A stretch of 64,000 nt of DNA, from contig NZ_JAPJZJ010000002.1 of assembly GCF_028858515.1 (NCBI RefSeq), positions 186,001 through 250,000 of the forward strand, read 5' to 3'. Below the pieces are notes generated by a model, which did not search any database, had not been told where the DNA came from, and saw nothing but the letters and a program-made list of their open reading frames with translations. Below are positions 8,618-17,344 of this stretch, one piece after another. The first letter of the stretch is position 1; every line of letters begins with the position of its first letter. Made by a program: the position numbers and the translations under genes. The DNA is from Aurantiacibacter sp. D1-12. GTDB taxonomy: Bacteria; Pseudomonadota; Alphaproteobacteria; Sphingomonadales; Sphingomonadaceae.

Positions 8618-11600
8618 CTAAAAGCGGCCGAGAATGTTCAGGAACGGTCCGTGGCTGGTGTAGCTCTGATCTGTCAGATCATCCGAGAAGTCCGACCAGG
8701 AATAGCCGACACCGACCTTCACCGTGTCGCCGATGTGGCGATAGACGCCACCCAGCGCACCAAGACGCAGATCGTCCGCCTGGGTCACCCACAGCGCGCG
8801 ACCTTCAGCCATCACATCCCACTCGCGGATGACGTTGTAGTCGAGGCGGACAACCGCGAGGTGAGCGTCCGAACTCACAAATTCATCGGAATCGCGTCCG
8901 AGCGAAACGCGGCCGTTGCGATAGCCGTAGCGGGTGCCCAGCGTCAAACGATCAGACAGATCGAAATTGAAGTCCGCACTGAAGATCAGGCTTTCCTGCT
9001 TCGGGCTTTCCACTGCGCCGGACCCGGTGATCTGGCCAACCGGACCAAGATCCTCGAAGTACTGGAAGCGTACAATGCCATTGACGCGATCGTTGTCGAT
9101 CGGGCGGTAAGCGAAGCCGGCAATCGCCTCGGTAAACTCGGCTGCACGGATAGAGGTACCTTCGGTATCCGCGCGCGCGATGTTGAACTGGCTGACAAAG
9201 CGCCAATCCGGATTCACCGCATAGCTGAAGTTCGAGCGCAACAGCCAGACGGTCTGGTCGCCACCGCCAACGGCCACGCCATCTTCATGGCGGACTTCCA
9301 GAGCAGTGCCTGCACGCACATCGTCGGTCTGATAGCCAAGCGCGATAGAGCCCGCGGTACGACGGAATACGCCTGCATTCGGGTCTTCAATCCGGCCATT
9401 CTCGAATGTACCGGTCACGCTGAATTCGTCCGTCGGATCGAACTGCAGGCCGAAGCTGCGCGCCAGCGTCGGCACGTCGCCACCCACACTCACACGGTTT
9501 TCGCCAAAGACGGAAAGGCTGTCTGTGAAGCGGTGACGTGCACCAACTACCAGCGCCCCACCCGGCTGCCCGGTGAAGAGATTCTGCGGCTCCAGCCCGG
9601 TATCGGTACGGTCGGCCAGCAGGGTGTAGCCGACATAGGCTTCAGAGCCTTCGCCCAGACGATGGTTCAGCTGCACGTCGGCACCAAGGCCACCGTCACC
9701 GCCCGAAAGCTCGCCCGTCAGAGAGAAGCGATCGCTCAGGTCAGCCGTTACGCCCGCACCAACGCGGTTGTTACGCTGACGGCTGGCGTCGTTATCCAGC
9801 GTGGCCTGCCCGAATGCATGGACAGTCCAGAACGTGTTCGACGGCGCGTACTTCAGCTCAAGCGCGGCGTCAGTGCGACTGCCATTCTGCGTAGCGTTGA
9901 ACAGCGCGCCCGGTGTCAGATCATCGTGACGCACGCCAAGGCTTGCAGTCAGGATGCCGCCGGACAGAGTAAAGTTGTTCGACAGGTCGAGTTCGGCGGT
10001 TTTGTTGCTACCGCGCCCTTCTGCGTCGAAACTGTCGTAGCTGGCGCGAACATTGCCGGTTTCACCCAGCGGAATGTCGGCGGCAAGGCCCCAACGCTGC
10101 GTTTCAGTCGGCGAGAGGCGCCCAGCAGCGGAGTAGCCGGCATCCATGTGCTCGAAGAAGCCGGTGATCGTGCCCATGTTGCCCTGACGTCCAGCCAGTT
10201 CGGCAAAATTCACACCTACTTCTGCACGATATGCCTGCGCCGTAATATTCGCGCCAGGATTGGCGATATCGGTGAATGACAGGCCGCCATCGATGGAATT
10301 CGACTGCGCGAAACCCGGACCTTCGCTCTGCGCCACTTCGGCGCGCACGAATGTTCCGGCGGTGATACGCAGCAGCGCATCGGCACCGAGCAAAGTCTGG
10401 TTTGCTTCTTCTACGGTATCGCGCTGTGCGGTCGCACCAAAGCGGAGGGTATCACCCACCCAAACCGTGCCGCGCGCGCCGACGGTGTAGCCGTCAAGGC
10501 TGCCTACCGGAGGCGTATATTCGTAGCGGACGACCAGCACAGGCACATTGCCCGCAGCACTGCCTTCGCGCACGGTACCGCCGGTATTGGCAGTCGAACC
10601 GAGCGGACGCAGCAGAGTGAGACGGCCGTTGAACGGATCGAAATCATAGTCCTGACGCGGGTGCAGATCGGTGCTCTCGATCACGATACCCGTTTCGCGG
10701 TCGCGGATTTCCACGCGAACGCGTTCAGAACCGACGGTTACATCCTGACGCTGCAGGAAGTAGAGCGAGCCGCCCGTACCGCGGAATTCTTCACGTGCCG
10801 GCACCGTGCCCGGATCGGAAGCGAATGCCAGCAGCTGCGCATCGCGCTCACCAAAGCTGGTGGTGCCGGCGGTGTTGATGTCAATCAGCGCACCAAACAG
10901 GCCGCGATCCAGCTGGACCAGATCGGTGCCCGTGGCCTGCGCCACGAAGTTGCCGATGATCGCCTGGCTGAGGCCGTTCTCCACACGGAGATAGAAACGG
11001 CCCTGTGTTGGCGCATCTTCAACAAGCGTCGAATCATCGCCGTAGGTGGGATAGTATTGCTCGGAGGTGATCCGGCGCAGCAGCTGGCGCGGGTCCTTGC
11101 GATCGAGGTTGGACAGCAGGTCCTGCACCTCTGCCTCGCCCGTATCGAGCGACGCAGTGACTTCCCAATCGCCGCCCAGCGGGCCGTTGGCGTAGAAGGC
11201 CGCGCGGCCAATCGCATAGTCGCCGTCTGCAAGCGTCGATCCGCTCACGTCCTCTGCGGGACCGCTCGACCACGTGGTGCCAAAGGTGACTTCACCCTGA
11301 CCGACGATAAACCAGTCATCGCTATCGCTTTGCAGGTTGCGGATGGCAGCGAACTGCACGTCATCGCCCTGCCCGATAGCCACGGTGATCTGGTCCATGC
11401 CCTGCGGAATGATCTGCTCGCCGACCCAGCGGCCGTTCTCGTCCACGGGAACAATCTGGTCGCCGACACGGACCATGTCGGCCCCCGGCTGCGCAGCACC
11501 TGACACAGTAACGGTCGACGTACGGCGCTGGCGGATCGTGCGGGTGGCAGCTTCATCCTGTGTACCAAACAGCGGGCGGCTTGGCGGTTCGTCATCGCCC

Positions 11601-12895
11601 GGACGCTCGTGAAGAACCGTCAGCTCATGGGCAATGGTCTCGTCGAATTGTCCTTCGGCGTCATAGACGCGGTAGACAAAGAACATGTCTTGCCGGGCTG
11701 CAGCATCGGGCTGCCACTGAGCAACACCATTGGCATCGACCGGAATGATTGCGAACGGGGTCGAGGCTGCGCTCACGCCACGCTCAAAAACTCGGATCTC
11801 TCCGCGCTCGATAAGTGCTGGATAGTTGTTGTAGCTGACGAATGTCGCGGTCTCACCGCGCACGACCACACGCACGCTGTCTGCGAGTCCAGTGGCCAGC
11901 ACAGGGTCGATGCGACCGGAATCGACGCGCACATCAATAGCGTGGTCGAAAGCGTCGTCGCCCAGCTCACCCGTTACGATCGTCAGTCCGTCTTGCGGAT
12001 CATCCTGCGAAGCCCCCGCATTCAGTACATCCTGCACGTCCGGCATCAGTGCGGAGGAAAGCGCATGCGCTGTGCCGCAATCATCGGTAGCGATGATCGA
12101 AAGGTCGGTGCAGTCCGAAGGCAGCAACTGGCTGGAGAAGAACTGACCCGTCCCTGCATCGTGCGCCGTAAGCTGGCCGGAAACATGCAGGCGCGAAACG
12201 TCGCCATCCACTGTTCCGGAAATGGCCACGGGCTGCGCCTGATCCAGAGCAATACCACGCTGCGCAGCACTGTCGACGACACCAAATTCGGGTCGCGTCA
12301 TGCGCTCACGGGTAAGCTTTGTACCAGCGGACAGAACTTTCAGATCCTGCGCTTGTGTCTCGTCAAAATTCCCATCGGCATCATAGACACGGTAGACGGC
12401 CACCATGCGGTCAGCCGCATAGGTGCTGGGCGTCCATGTCATTACGCCGTCCTTGTCGGCGGGAATGACCGCATGTGGCGGCCCGCTCAGATCCGAACCC
12501 GCAGCGAAAAGCCGCAGTTCGGCGCGTTCGACGAAGGCCGGATAATTGCTGTAACCGAGGAAGCTGGCAGGTGTGCCGCGCTGCACAGTATCGGCAAAGT
12601 CTACGAGTCCGAGCGACAGGACCGGTCCCACTGACGATGTGTCACGAGACACACCGATATCGCGCAATTCCGGGGCAGCCGTACGGTGATCTTCGCGTGC
12701 AGCACGCTCATCTACGGCACCGTTGCTTTCGCCTAGGGCAATCGAAGATAGCGCAGAGAATTCGCTCTGTGCACCGATATCGGATGCCTGGACGGGCGCT
12801 GTCGTAGCGAGACAGGCAATGCCCGAGACACCGGCCAGCAGCAGGCCTGCTTTGCCATTAAACATCTTGGTGGAGGTCGTCTTGATCTTGCTCAT
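8618..12895 (-). CDS. Giant secreted repeat protein with C-terminal outer-membrane beta-barrel
   Basis: A 1425-residue protein, the last gene of the four-gene DUF11 operon. A signal peptide (about 1-38, ending VQASD) is followed by two copies of a ~98-residue module, at about 91-188 and 331-428, both of the form NYPAxxERxExRxF...VYRVYDAxGxFDET. Ig-like blocks lie between and after them (about 223-250 and 460-510). From about 800 to the end the sequence alternates short polar turns and amphipathic strands and terminates in Phe (LNILGRF). This is the C-terminal signature of outer-membrane barrels inserted by BAM. I see no TonB plug motif and no OmpA peptidoglycan domain, so the barrel more likely anchors or exports the N-terminal modules. 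The start at ATG 12895 has AGGGGAG 8 bases upstream; a GTG at 12904 would overlap the previous stop. Function is unknown. Confidence 0.8.
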   Translation of the reverse strand: MSKIKTTSTKMFNGKAGLLLAGVSGIACLATTAPVQASDIGAQSEFSALSSIALGESNGAVDERAAREDHRTAAPELRDIGVSRDTSSVGPVLSLGLVDFADTVQRGTPASFLGYSNYPAFVERAELRLFAAGSDLSGPPHAVIPADKDGVMTWTPSTYAADRMVAVYRVYDADGNFDETQAQDLKVLSAGTKLTRERMTRPEFGVVDSAAQRGIALDQAQPVAISGTVDGDVSRLHVSGQLTAHDAGTGQFFSSQLLPSDCTDLSIIATDDCGTAHALSSALMPDVQDVLNAGASQDDPQDGLTIVTGELGDDAFDHAIDVRVDSGRIDPVLATGLADSVRVVVRGETATFVSYNNYPALIERGEIRVFERGVSAASTPFAIIPVDANGVAQWQPDAAARQDMFFVYRVYDAEGQFDETIAHELTVLHERPGDDEPPSRPLFGTQDEAATRTIRQRRTSTVTVSGAAQPGADMVRVGDQIVPVDENGRWVGEQIIPQGMDQITVAIGQGDDVQFAAIRNLQSDSDDWFIVGQGEVTFGTTWSSGPAEDVSGSTLADGDYAIGRAAFYANGPLGGDWEVTASLDTGEAEVQDLLSNLDRKDPRQLLRRITSEQYYPTYGDDSTLVEDAPTQGRFYLRVENGLSQAIIGNFVAQATGTDLVQLDRGLFGALIDINTAGTTSFGERDAQLLAFASDPGTVPAREEFRGTGGSLYFLQRQDVTVGSERVRVEIRDRETGIVIESTDLHPRQDYDFDPFNGRLTLLRPLGSTANTGGTVREGSAAGNVPVLVVRYEYTPPVGSLDGYTVGARGTVWVGDTLRFGATAQRDTVEEANQTLLGADALLRITAGTFVRAEVAQSEGPGFAQSNSIDGGLSFTDIANPGANITAQAYRAEVGVNFAELAGRQGNMGTITGFFEHMDAGYSAAGRLSPTETQRWGLAADIPLGETGNVRASYDSFDAEGRGSNKTAELDLSNNFTLSGGILTASLGVRHDDLTPGALFNATQNGSRTDAALELKYAPSNTFWTVHAFGQATLDNDASRQRNNRVGAGVTADLSDRFSLTGELSGGDGGLGADVQLNHRLGEGSEAYVGYTLLADRTDTGLEPQNLFTGQPGGALVVGARHRFTDSLSVFGENRVSVGGDVPTLARSFGLQFDPTDEFSVTGTFENGRIEDPNAGVFRRTAGSIALGYQTDDVRAGTALEVRHEDGVAVGGGDQTVWLLRSNFSYAVNPDWRFVSQFNIARADTEGTSIRAAEFTEAIAGFAYRPIDNDRVNGIVRFQYFEDLGPVGQITGSGAVESPKQESLIFSADFNFDLSDRLTLGTRYGYRNGRVSLGRDSDEFVSSDAHLAVVRLDYNVIREWDVMAEGRALWVTQADDLRLGALGGVYRHIGDTVKVGVGYSWSDFSDDLTDQSYTSHGPFLNILGRF

Positions 12896-12900
12896 GGCGA

Positions 12901-15153
12901 TCACTCCCCTCTCTCACCGGGCAGAGCGCTTGCAGCGTCCACCTGGATAGTTGGATCCGGGCCATCCCAGCCCTCGGCGAAGATCACTTCGAGAGTCTGG
13001 CTGATGGTGGCGAGGCGCGACTGGATGACTTCCGGAGAGTCGCCAGCAGCGATTTGATAGGTCGCACGAACAACGAGCGCTTGCGGATCACCGCTGGCGA
13101 TTGCCCGCATACGCGCGACCACATCAGCGTTGAGAGAACCGTCAGCGGCAAAAGCGTGCGGTTCGACCCGCAGCGAGACAAGGTCTGCCTCGGCGATACC
13201 GAAGTTGAGTTCGCTCATCTTACCGCGTGTGAGGCGGATCGAGCGCGGATTGTCGGTCGTCAGCGCATAGCCCTGCGGCAGCGTGCGCTCGTCAAGACGC
13301 AGCACGTAGTTCGAACCGATGCGTGCATCGGGCACGGCGGCACAGGTGATGTGATAGCGGCCATGTTCGTCAGTGGTGATCAGCTCACCGTTGACGGTAG
13401 CAAGGCGCATAGCGGGCACACCGGGCTCGCCATCGTCCTGATAGCCGTCGCCATCGTAGTCTTCGAAGACCTGGCCGATCAGCTCGGCGCAATCGAACAC
13501 CGTGCTCGGGACAATCTGGATCGTCGCGGTACCGCGGTTGGAGATTTCGGTCCCGTCGAGACCGTTTTCAGCAAGGCCGGTATTGACCCGCTGGCCTTCG
13601 GTAATGCCGGCACCGACCAGCAGCACCAGTTCATACGTGACCGAGCTATTCGGCGGAATGACCTGATCGGTCCACACCAGCTCGCGGTTGCCGTTGGTCA
13701 GTTCGGGCTCGACTGCCACGCCATTCACCCGCGCAGTGCCGGTGACATAGGTCATGCCAGCAGGCAGCACGTCGATCACATCGACGTCGGCGCGGCGGAA
13801 TGCCTCTTCGTTGCGAACGGTGATTTCGTACGGCACCAGATCGCCCGTGCTCGCCGAACGGCGGGTGGAGGTCTTGGTGACGATCAGGCCATCGCGCGAC
13901 AGGAATGGATCCAGCGGCAGATGGTTGAAGATGATATCGGGATCGCCGCTCTGCAGGCGGAAATTGATGTAATAGGTCGGATCGCTCTCGATCGGGATGT
14001 TGCCGTCGCTACCGACAAGGTACGGCGAACCGGATCCGGTCGGATCGAGCGGACCGGCTGCAGGCGGCAGGATCGTCGAAACGAAGCTATAACCAGCCGG
14101 CGGCGTGACGCGGATCGCATAGTCAGTTTCGCCCACGGGACAAGCAGCCGCTGCGCCGGGCACGATGTCGAAGCGATAGGAACCACTGGAACCGGTTGTC
14201 TGGTTGTTTTGCGATGCGTCGATATAGCAGTCTTCCGGCAACGGGTTACCGTTACGGTCGACGAGCGTGAGTACGGCGCCGGACACCGCTTCACGCGTGA
14301 TAGAATCGTAGACAATCCCGGAAGGATCGATCGGCAGGTTCTGGTCGGGCAGCGAGCTCGCAATGTCGAGCTGGATGTCCTCGATCCTTTCGTAAACCAC
14401 ACCCGTTTCCGGATCGCGGAACTGGATCGTGTACTCGGTGCCACCCGAAAGGCCGGTAAACTGATAAGAACCATCAGGCTCTGTAATGACTGTGCCGACC
14501 AGCGTGTCACCTTCGTAAAGCTCGACAGTCCAGTCACCCAGGCGGGTGTCGTTGTCATCAAGCTCGCGATCACCATCTTCGTCGGTGTAAACCGTGCCTG
14601 AAAGCTCACTGTTCGGAGCCTCTACCTCAATGGTGACGGTCGTGATCTCACAGTTGTCGGGCGCGTCTATCTGGCAGATCTGGTAGTCGAAAGAATAGTC
14701 GCCCGTTCCCGTGCCAGGCTCTACGCCCACCACACCTGTTGTCGGATCAAAGGTGATCCCGGGCGGCAAAGACGATCCCGGAGCAATCTCGACCGTCGAA
14801 TTGGTCGGAGTTGCCGTGTCGCCATCGACGGTGTCGTTATCGAACACGTTGATGACATCATCCTGGCCGGTGTTGCCGTTGACACCGGATACGATGTCAG
14901 GTGTGGCCACGATATCGACGAGGAACACGTCCGCATCGGTTGCAGTGTTGTCTGCGGTATCGGCGTCGATAGCACCGCCGCCGACTGTGACAGTGGCCGT
15001 GTTGGACACGTCCCCTGCCAGCAGTGCGGCCGGCGTTGCCACCGCTAGGAAAGGCAGGATGCTGGTGAGCATCCGCCCAAGCGGCAAGCTTGGCAAACCC
15101 AGATTGTTCTGAAGGTTATACATCGGCTTGATTACCTGTGCCTTTCCTTGCAC
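12901..15153 (-). CDS. Secreted SdrD-B/DUF11 domain protein
   Basis: A 750-residue exported protein. After a signal-like segment (about 29-47, MLTSILPFLAVATPAALLAG) come a Cys-containing Ig-like domain (about 80-177) and SdrD B-like/CNA-B modules (about 182-255, 278-400 and 555-655). A DUF11 domain lies at about 422-548. The first and last B modules each open with an acidic calcium-type loop (DEDGDRELDD at about 191, DYDGDGYQDD at about 565). Such modules form stiff stalks in surface adhesins. The C-terminal 100 residues resemble no domain I can name. The start is uncertain: GTG 15153 has AAGG 4 bases upstream and lies 6 bases after the previous stop, while ATG 15123 is the alternative. The next gene starts within 6 bases of this stop, so a joint product pathway is likely. 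Confidence 0.8.
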   Translation of the reverse strand: MQGKAQVIKPMYNLQNNLGLPSLPLGRMLTSILPFLAVATPAALLAGDVSNTATVTVGGGAIDADTADNTATDADVFLVDIVATPDIVSGVNGNTGQDDVINVFDNDTVDGDTATPTNSTVEIAPGSSLPPGITFDPTTGVVGVEPGTGTGDYSFDYQICQIDAPDNCEITTVTIEVEAPNSELSGTVYTDEDGDRELDDNDTRLGDWTVELYEGDTLVGTVITEPDGSYQFTGLSGGTEYTIQFRDPETGVVYERIEDIQLDIASSLPDQNLPIDPSGIVYDSITREAVSGAVLTLVDRNGNPLPEDCYIDASQNNQTTGSSGSYRFDIVPGAAAACPVGETDYAIRVTPPAGYSFVSTILPPAAGPLDPTGSGSPYLVGSDGNIPIESDPTYYINFRLQSGDPDIIFNHLPLDPFLSRDGLIVTKTSTRRSASTGDLVPYEITVRNEEAFRRADVDVIDVLPAGMTYVTGTARVNGVAVEPELTNGNRELVWTDQVIPPNSSVTYELVLLVGAGITEGQRVNTGLAENGLDGTEISNRGTATIQIVPSTVFDCAELIGQVFEDYDGDGYQDDGEPGVPAMRLATVNGELITTDEHGRYHITCAAVPDARIGSNYVLRLDERTLPQGYALTTDNPRSIRLTRGKMSELNFGIAEADLVSLRVEPHAFAADGSLNADVVARMRAIASGDPQALVVRATYQIAAGDSPEVIQSRLATISQTLEVIFAEGWDGPDPTIQVDAASALPGERGE

Positions 15154-15159
15154 TCAGCC

Positions 15160-17343
15160 TTAGTTGACCGAGCAGCTGTAGGTGATGGTCACATTCTCAC
15201 CGGCACCGATGGTGCCGAGCGTGATACCTGCACCCTGCAGGTCGCCTACGGTCGGCGATCCAGCCGGAGCACCCGCTGCGGCGGTACCGCCGAAGGTGAT
15301 CGTGCCAGTTGCCGGGCAGGAGAGGCCGGTTCCCGGAGTATCCGTAACAAGCGCACCTGTTGCCGCGTCCGGACCGGCGTTCGACACCGTGAGGACGTAG
15401 GTAACCGTGTCGCCCGAGCGGACTTCGGTGACGTTGTTGGTCTTGGCGATCGAGAGATCGACCACAGCGCCCACAACGACCGTTGCGATGGCAGTGTCGC
15501 AGTTATCCGTGTCTGCTGCTTCGCAGATCTGGTACTGGACATTGTAGGTGCCCGGTGTCGCGCCCGAAGGAATGGTGAGCGTACCATCGGCATTGATAGT
15601 GACACCGGTCAGCCCGTCATCGTCGACGATTGTCGGGATTACTGCGGCATCGGCAAAGCCTGCGCCGTTAAGCGTATCGTTCGGGAAGACACTGGCCGTA
15701 TCGCCACCGGTCGACGGTACTGACGTTCCGGAGAAGTCGTTGTCGTTGGCGACGATCGTGTTGATGACCGTGACCGACTCGTCCAGATCGTCGCCCGTAG
15801 TGGTCGGGTCGTTCTGGTCGCTGGTCGCAGCCGTCGTGGTGTTGGTGATTGTGTTGCCTTCCTGACCGGCATCCACCGTACCTTCGATGGTAAGCGTAGC
15901 GAACGCACCGTTGGCAAGGCTGCCAACCGTCCACACACCGGTACCGCTGTCGTAGGAACCCTGCGAAACGGTGCCGTTGTTGACCGTGGCGGTAAGGCCA
16001 GCAGGCAACAGGTCGGTGAGCGAGACGTTGGTCGCATCATCGCCGCCGTTGTTGGTGACGGTGATAGTGTAAGTGACCGTGTCGCCCACCGCCGGCTCTG
16101 CGGTGGAGGACGTACGGACCTTGACGGTCTGCAGGTCAGCCACGCCGCCAACAACCACGGTAGCAATCGCAGTATCGCAGTTGTCCGGATCGGCAGTTTC
16201 ACAGATCTGATAGGTGACGTTGTACGTACCCGGCGTTGCGCCAGCCGGCACGCTCAGCGTGCCGTCGGCATTGATACTGACACCCGTCAGGCCATCATCA
16301 TCGGTGATCGTGGCCGTCACATCGCCATTGGCGAAGGCTGCACCGTTGATCGTGTCATCACCAAAGACGCTGCCCGTGCTGCCACCGGTCGAAAGGATCG
16401 GAGAGCCCGAGAAGTCATCATCGTTGGCAACGATGGTGTTGATGACATCGACGGACTCGTCGAGATCGTCGCCCGTCGTCGTCGGATCGTTCTGGTCGCT
16501 GGTTGCAGCAGACGTCGTGTTGGTGATCGTGTTGCCTTCCTGACCGGCATCCACCGTACCTTCGATGGTAAGGGTCGCGAACGCACCGTTGGCGAGCGAA
16601 CCGACCGTCCAGACGCCGGTGCCGCTGTCATAGGAGCCCTGCGAGACCGTGCCATTGTTGACCGTGGCGGTAAGGCCAGCAGGCAGCAGGTCGGTCAGCG
16701 AGACGTTGGTCGCATCGTCGCCGCCATTGTTGGTGACGGTGATGGTGAAGGTAACAGTGTCGCCCACAGCCGGTTCGGCCGTGCCCGAAGTCAGTACCTT
16801 GACGGTCTGCAGGTCAGACACACCGCCCACCAGGATGGTGGCAATCGCACTATCGCAATTGGTCGGCTGGCCGTCTTCACAGATCTGGTATTCGACATTG
16901 TAGGTGCCCGGCGTCGTGCCTGCGGGAACCGTGATGGTGCCGTCGGACGCGATGCTCACACCGGTCAGACCGTCATCGTCAAGGATCGAAACAGTCACAT
17001 CGCCGGTCGTCACCGTGGCGCCATTGATGGTGTCGTTCACGAAGACTGTAGAGGTGCTACCGCCGGTCGAAAGGATCGGCGAACCAGTGAAGTCATCATC
17101 AACGGCAAGCAGCGTCGCCAGCAGCGTGTCCGTATCGGTCGCGCTGTTGTTAGAGCTGTCCGGATCAGTCGTACCTGAGGGTGCTGTCACCGTGGCGGTG
17201 TTGGTAACGTCCTGCGCATAGGCAGCGCCCGGTACTGCAACAGCAATGAAAGGGATCGCACTCGTCAGCATCTTGCGCACAGGCAAGCTGCGGATAACGG
17301 GTGCATGCGGATTGACGCGAATGTCCAAAGTTTGAGTCATCAT
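15160..17343 (-). CDS. Secreted DUF11 repeat protein with tandem 226-residue units
   Basis: A 727-residue exported protein built mainly from repeats. Its leader ends AYAQD at about 45 and resembles that of the downstream protein (MLTSAIPFIAVAVPG against MLTSILPFLAVATPA). From residue 81 a 226-residue unit repeats: Cys-containing Ig-like domain plus DUF11 domain. Units start at about 81, 307 and 533. The first two are nearly identical in their DUF11 halves; the third has a diverged DUF11 and ends the protein with ITYSCSVN. Each unit holds a Cys pair (YQIC...NCD) that may be a disulfide. DUF11 proteins are generally cell-surface and of unknown role. The stop is two bases from the TTG/GTG region of the next gene, and the start is two bases after the previous stop, so all four genes appear to be one transcript. 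Confidence 0.82.
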   Translation of the reverse strand: MMTQTLDIRVNPHAPVIRSLPVRKMLTSAIPFIAVAVPGAAYAQDVTNTATVTAPSGTTDPDSSNNSATDTDTLLATLLAVDDDFTGSPILSTGGSTSTVFVNDTINGATVTTGDVTVSILDDDGLTGVSIASDGTITVPAGTTPGTYNVEYQICEDGQPTNCDSAIATILVGGVSDLQTVKVLTSGTAEPAVGDTVTFTITVTNNGGDDATNVSLTDLLPAGLTATVNNGTVSQGSYDSGTGVWTVGSLANGAFATLTIEGTVDAGQEGNTITNTTSAATSDQNDPTTTGDDLDESVDVINTIVANDDDFSGSPILSTGGSTGSVFGDDTINGAAFANGDVTATITDDDGLTGVSINADGTLSVPAGATPGTYNVTYQICETADPDNCDTAIATVVVGGVADLQTVKVRTSSTAEPAVGDTVTYTITVTNNGGDDATNVSLTDLLPAGLTATVNNGTVSQGSYDSGTGVWTVGSLANGAFATLTIEGTVDAGQEGNTITNTTTAATSDQNDPTTTGDDLDESVTVINTIVANDNDFSGTSVPSTGGDTASVFPNDTLNGAGFADAAVIPTIVDDDGLTGVTINADGTLTIPSGATPGTYNVQYQICEAADTDNCDTAIATVVVGAVVDLSIAKTNNVTEVRSGDTVTYVLTVSNAGPDAATGALVTDTPGTGLSCPATGTITFGGTAAAGAPAGSPTVGDLQGAGITLGTIGAGENVTITYSCSVN
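15466..17103 (-). repeat. Tandem 678-bp intragenic repeat
   Basis: Copies run at about 17103-16426, 16425-15748 and 15747-15466 (third copy partial). The 226-codon period is exact between the first two starts (residues 81 and 307) and between the second and third (307 and 533). The near identity of copies 1 and 2 suggests recent duplication or gene conversion and makes copy number likely to vary between strains. Confidence 0.85.
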
Positions 17344-17344
17344 T

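Noticed and set aside
8618-8640. Terminator hairpin at the end of the barrel gene
   Set aside because: The GGCCGC words at the stop codon are direct repeats, not inverted, so no hairpin forms.
8405-10279. 624-codon open frame antisense to the barrel gene
   Set aside because: Its composition is a mirror of the barrel's codon pattern and it spans the end of the YeiH gene. No domain is visible.
13054-14601. 515-codon open frame antisense to the SdrD/DUF11 gene
   Set aside because: It lies entirely on the opposite strand of a gene with a clear domain architecture, has no recognisable domain and no ribosome-binding site. Long antisense frames are expected in GC-rich repetitive genes.
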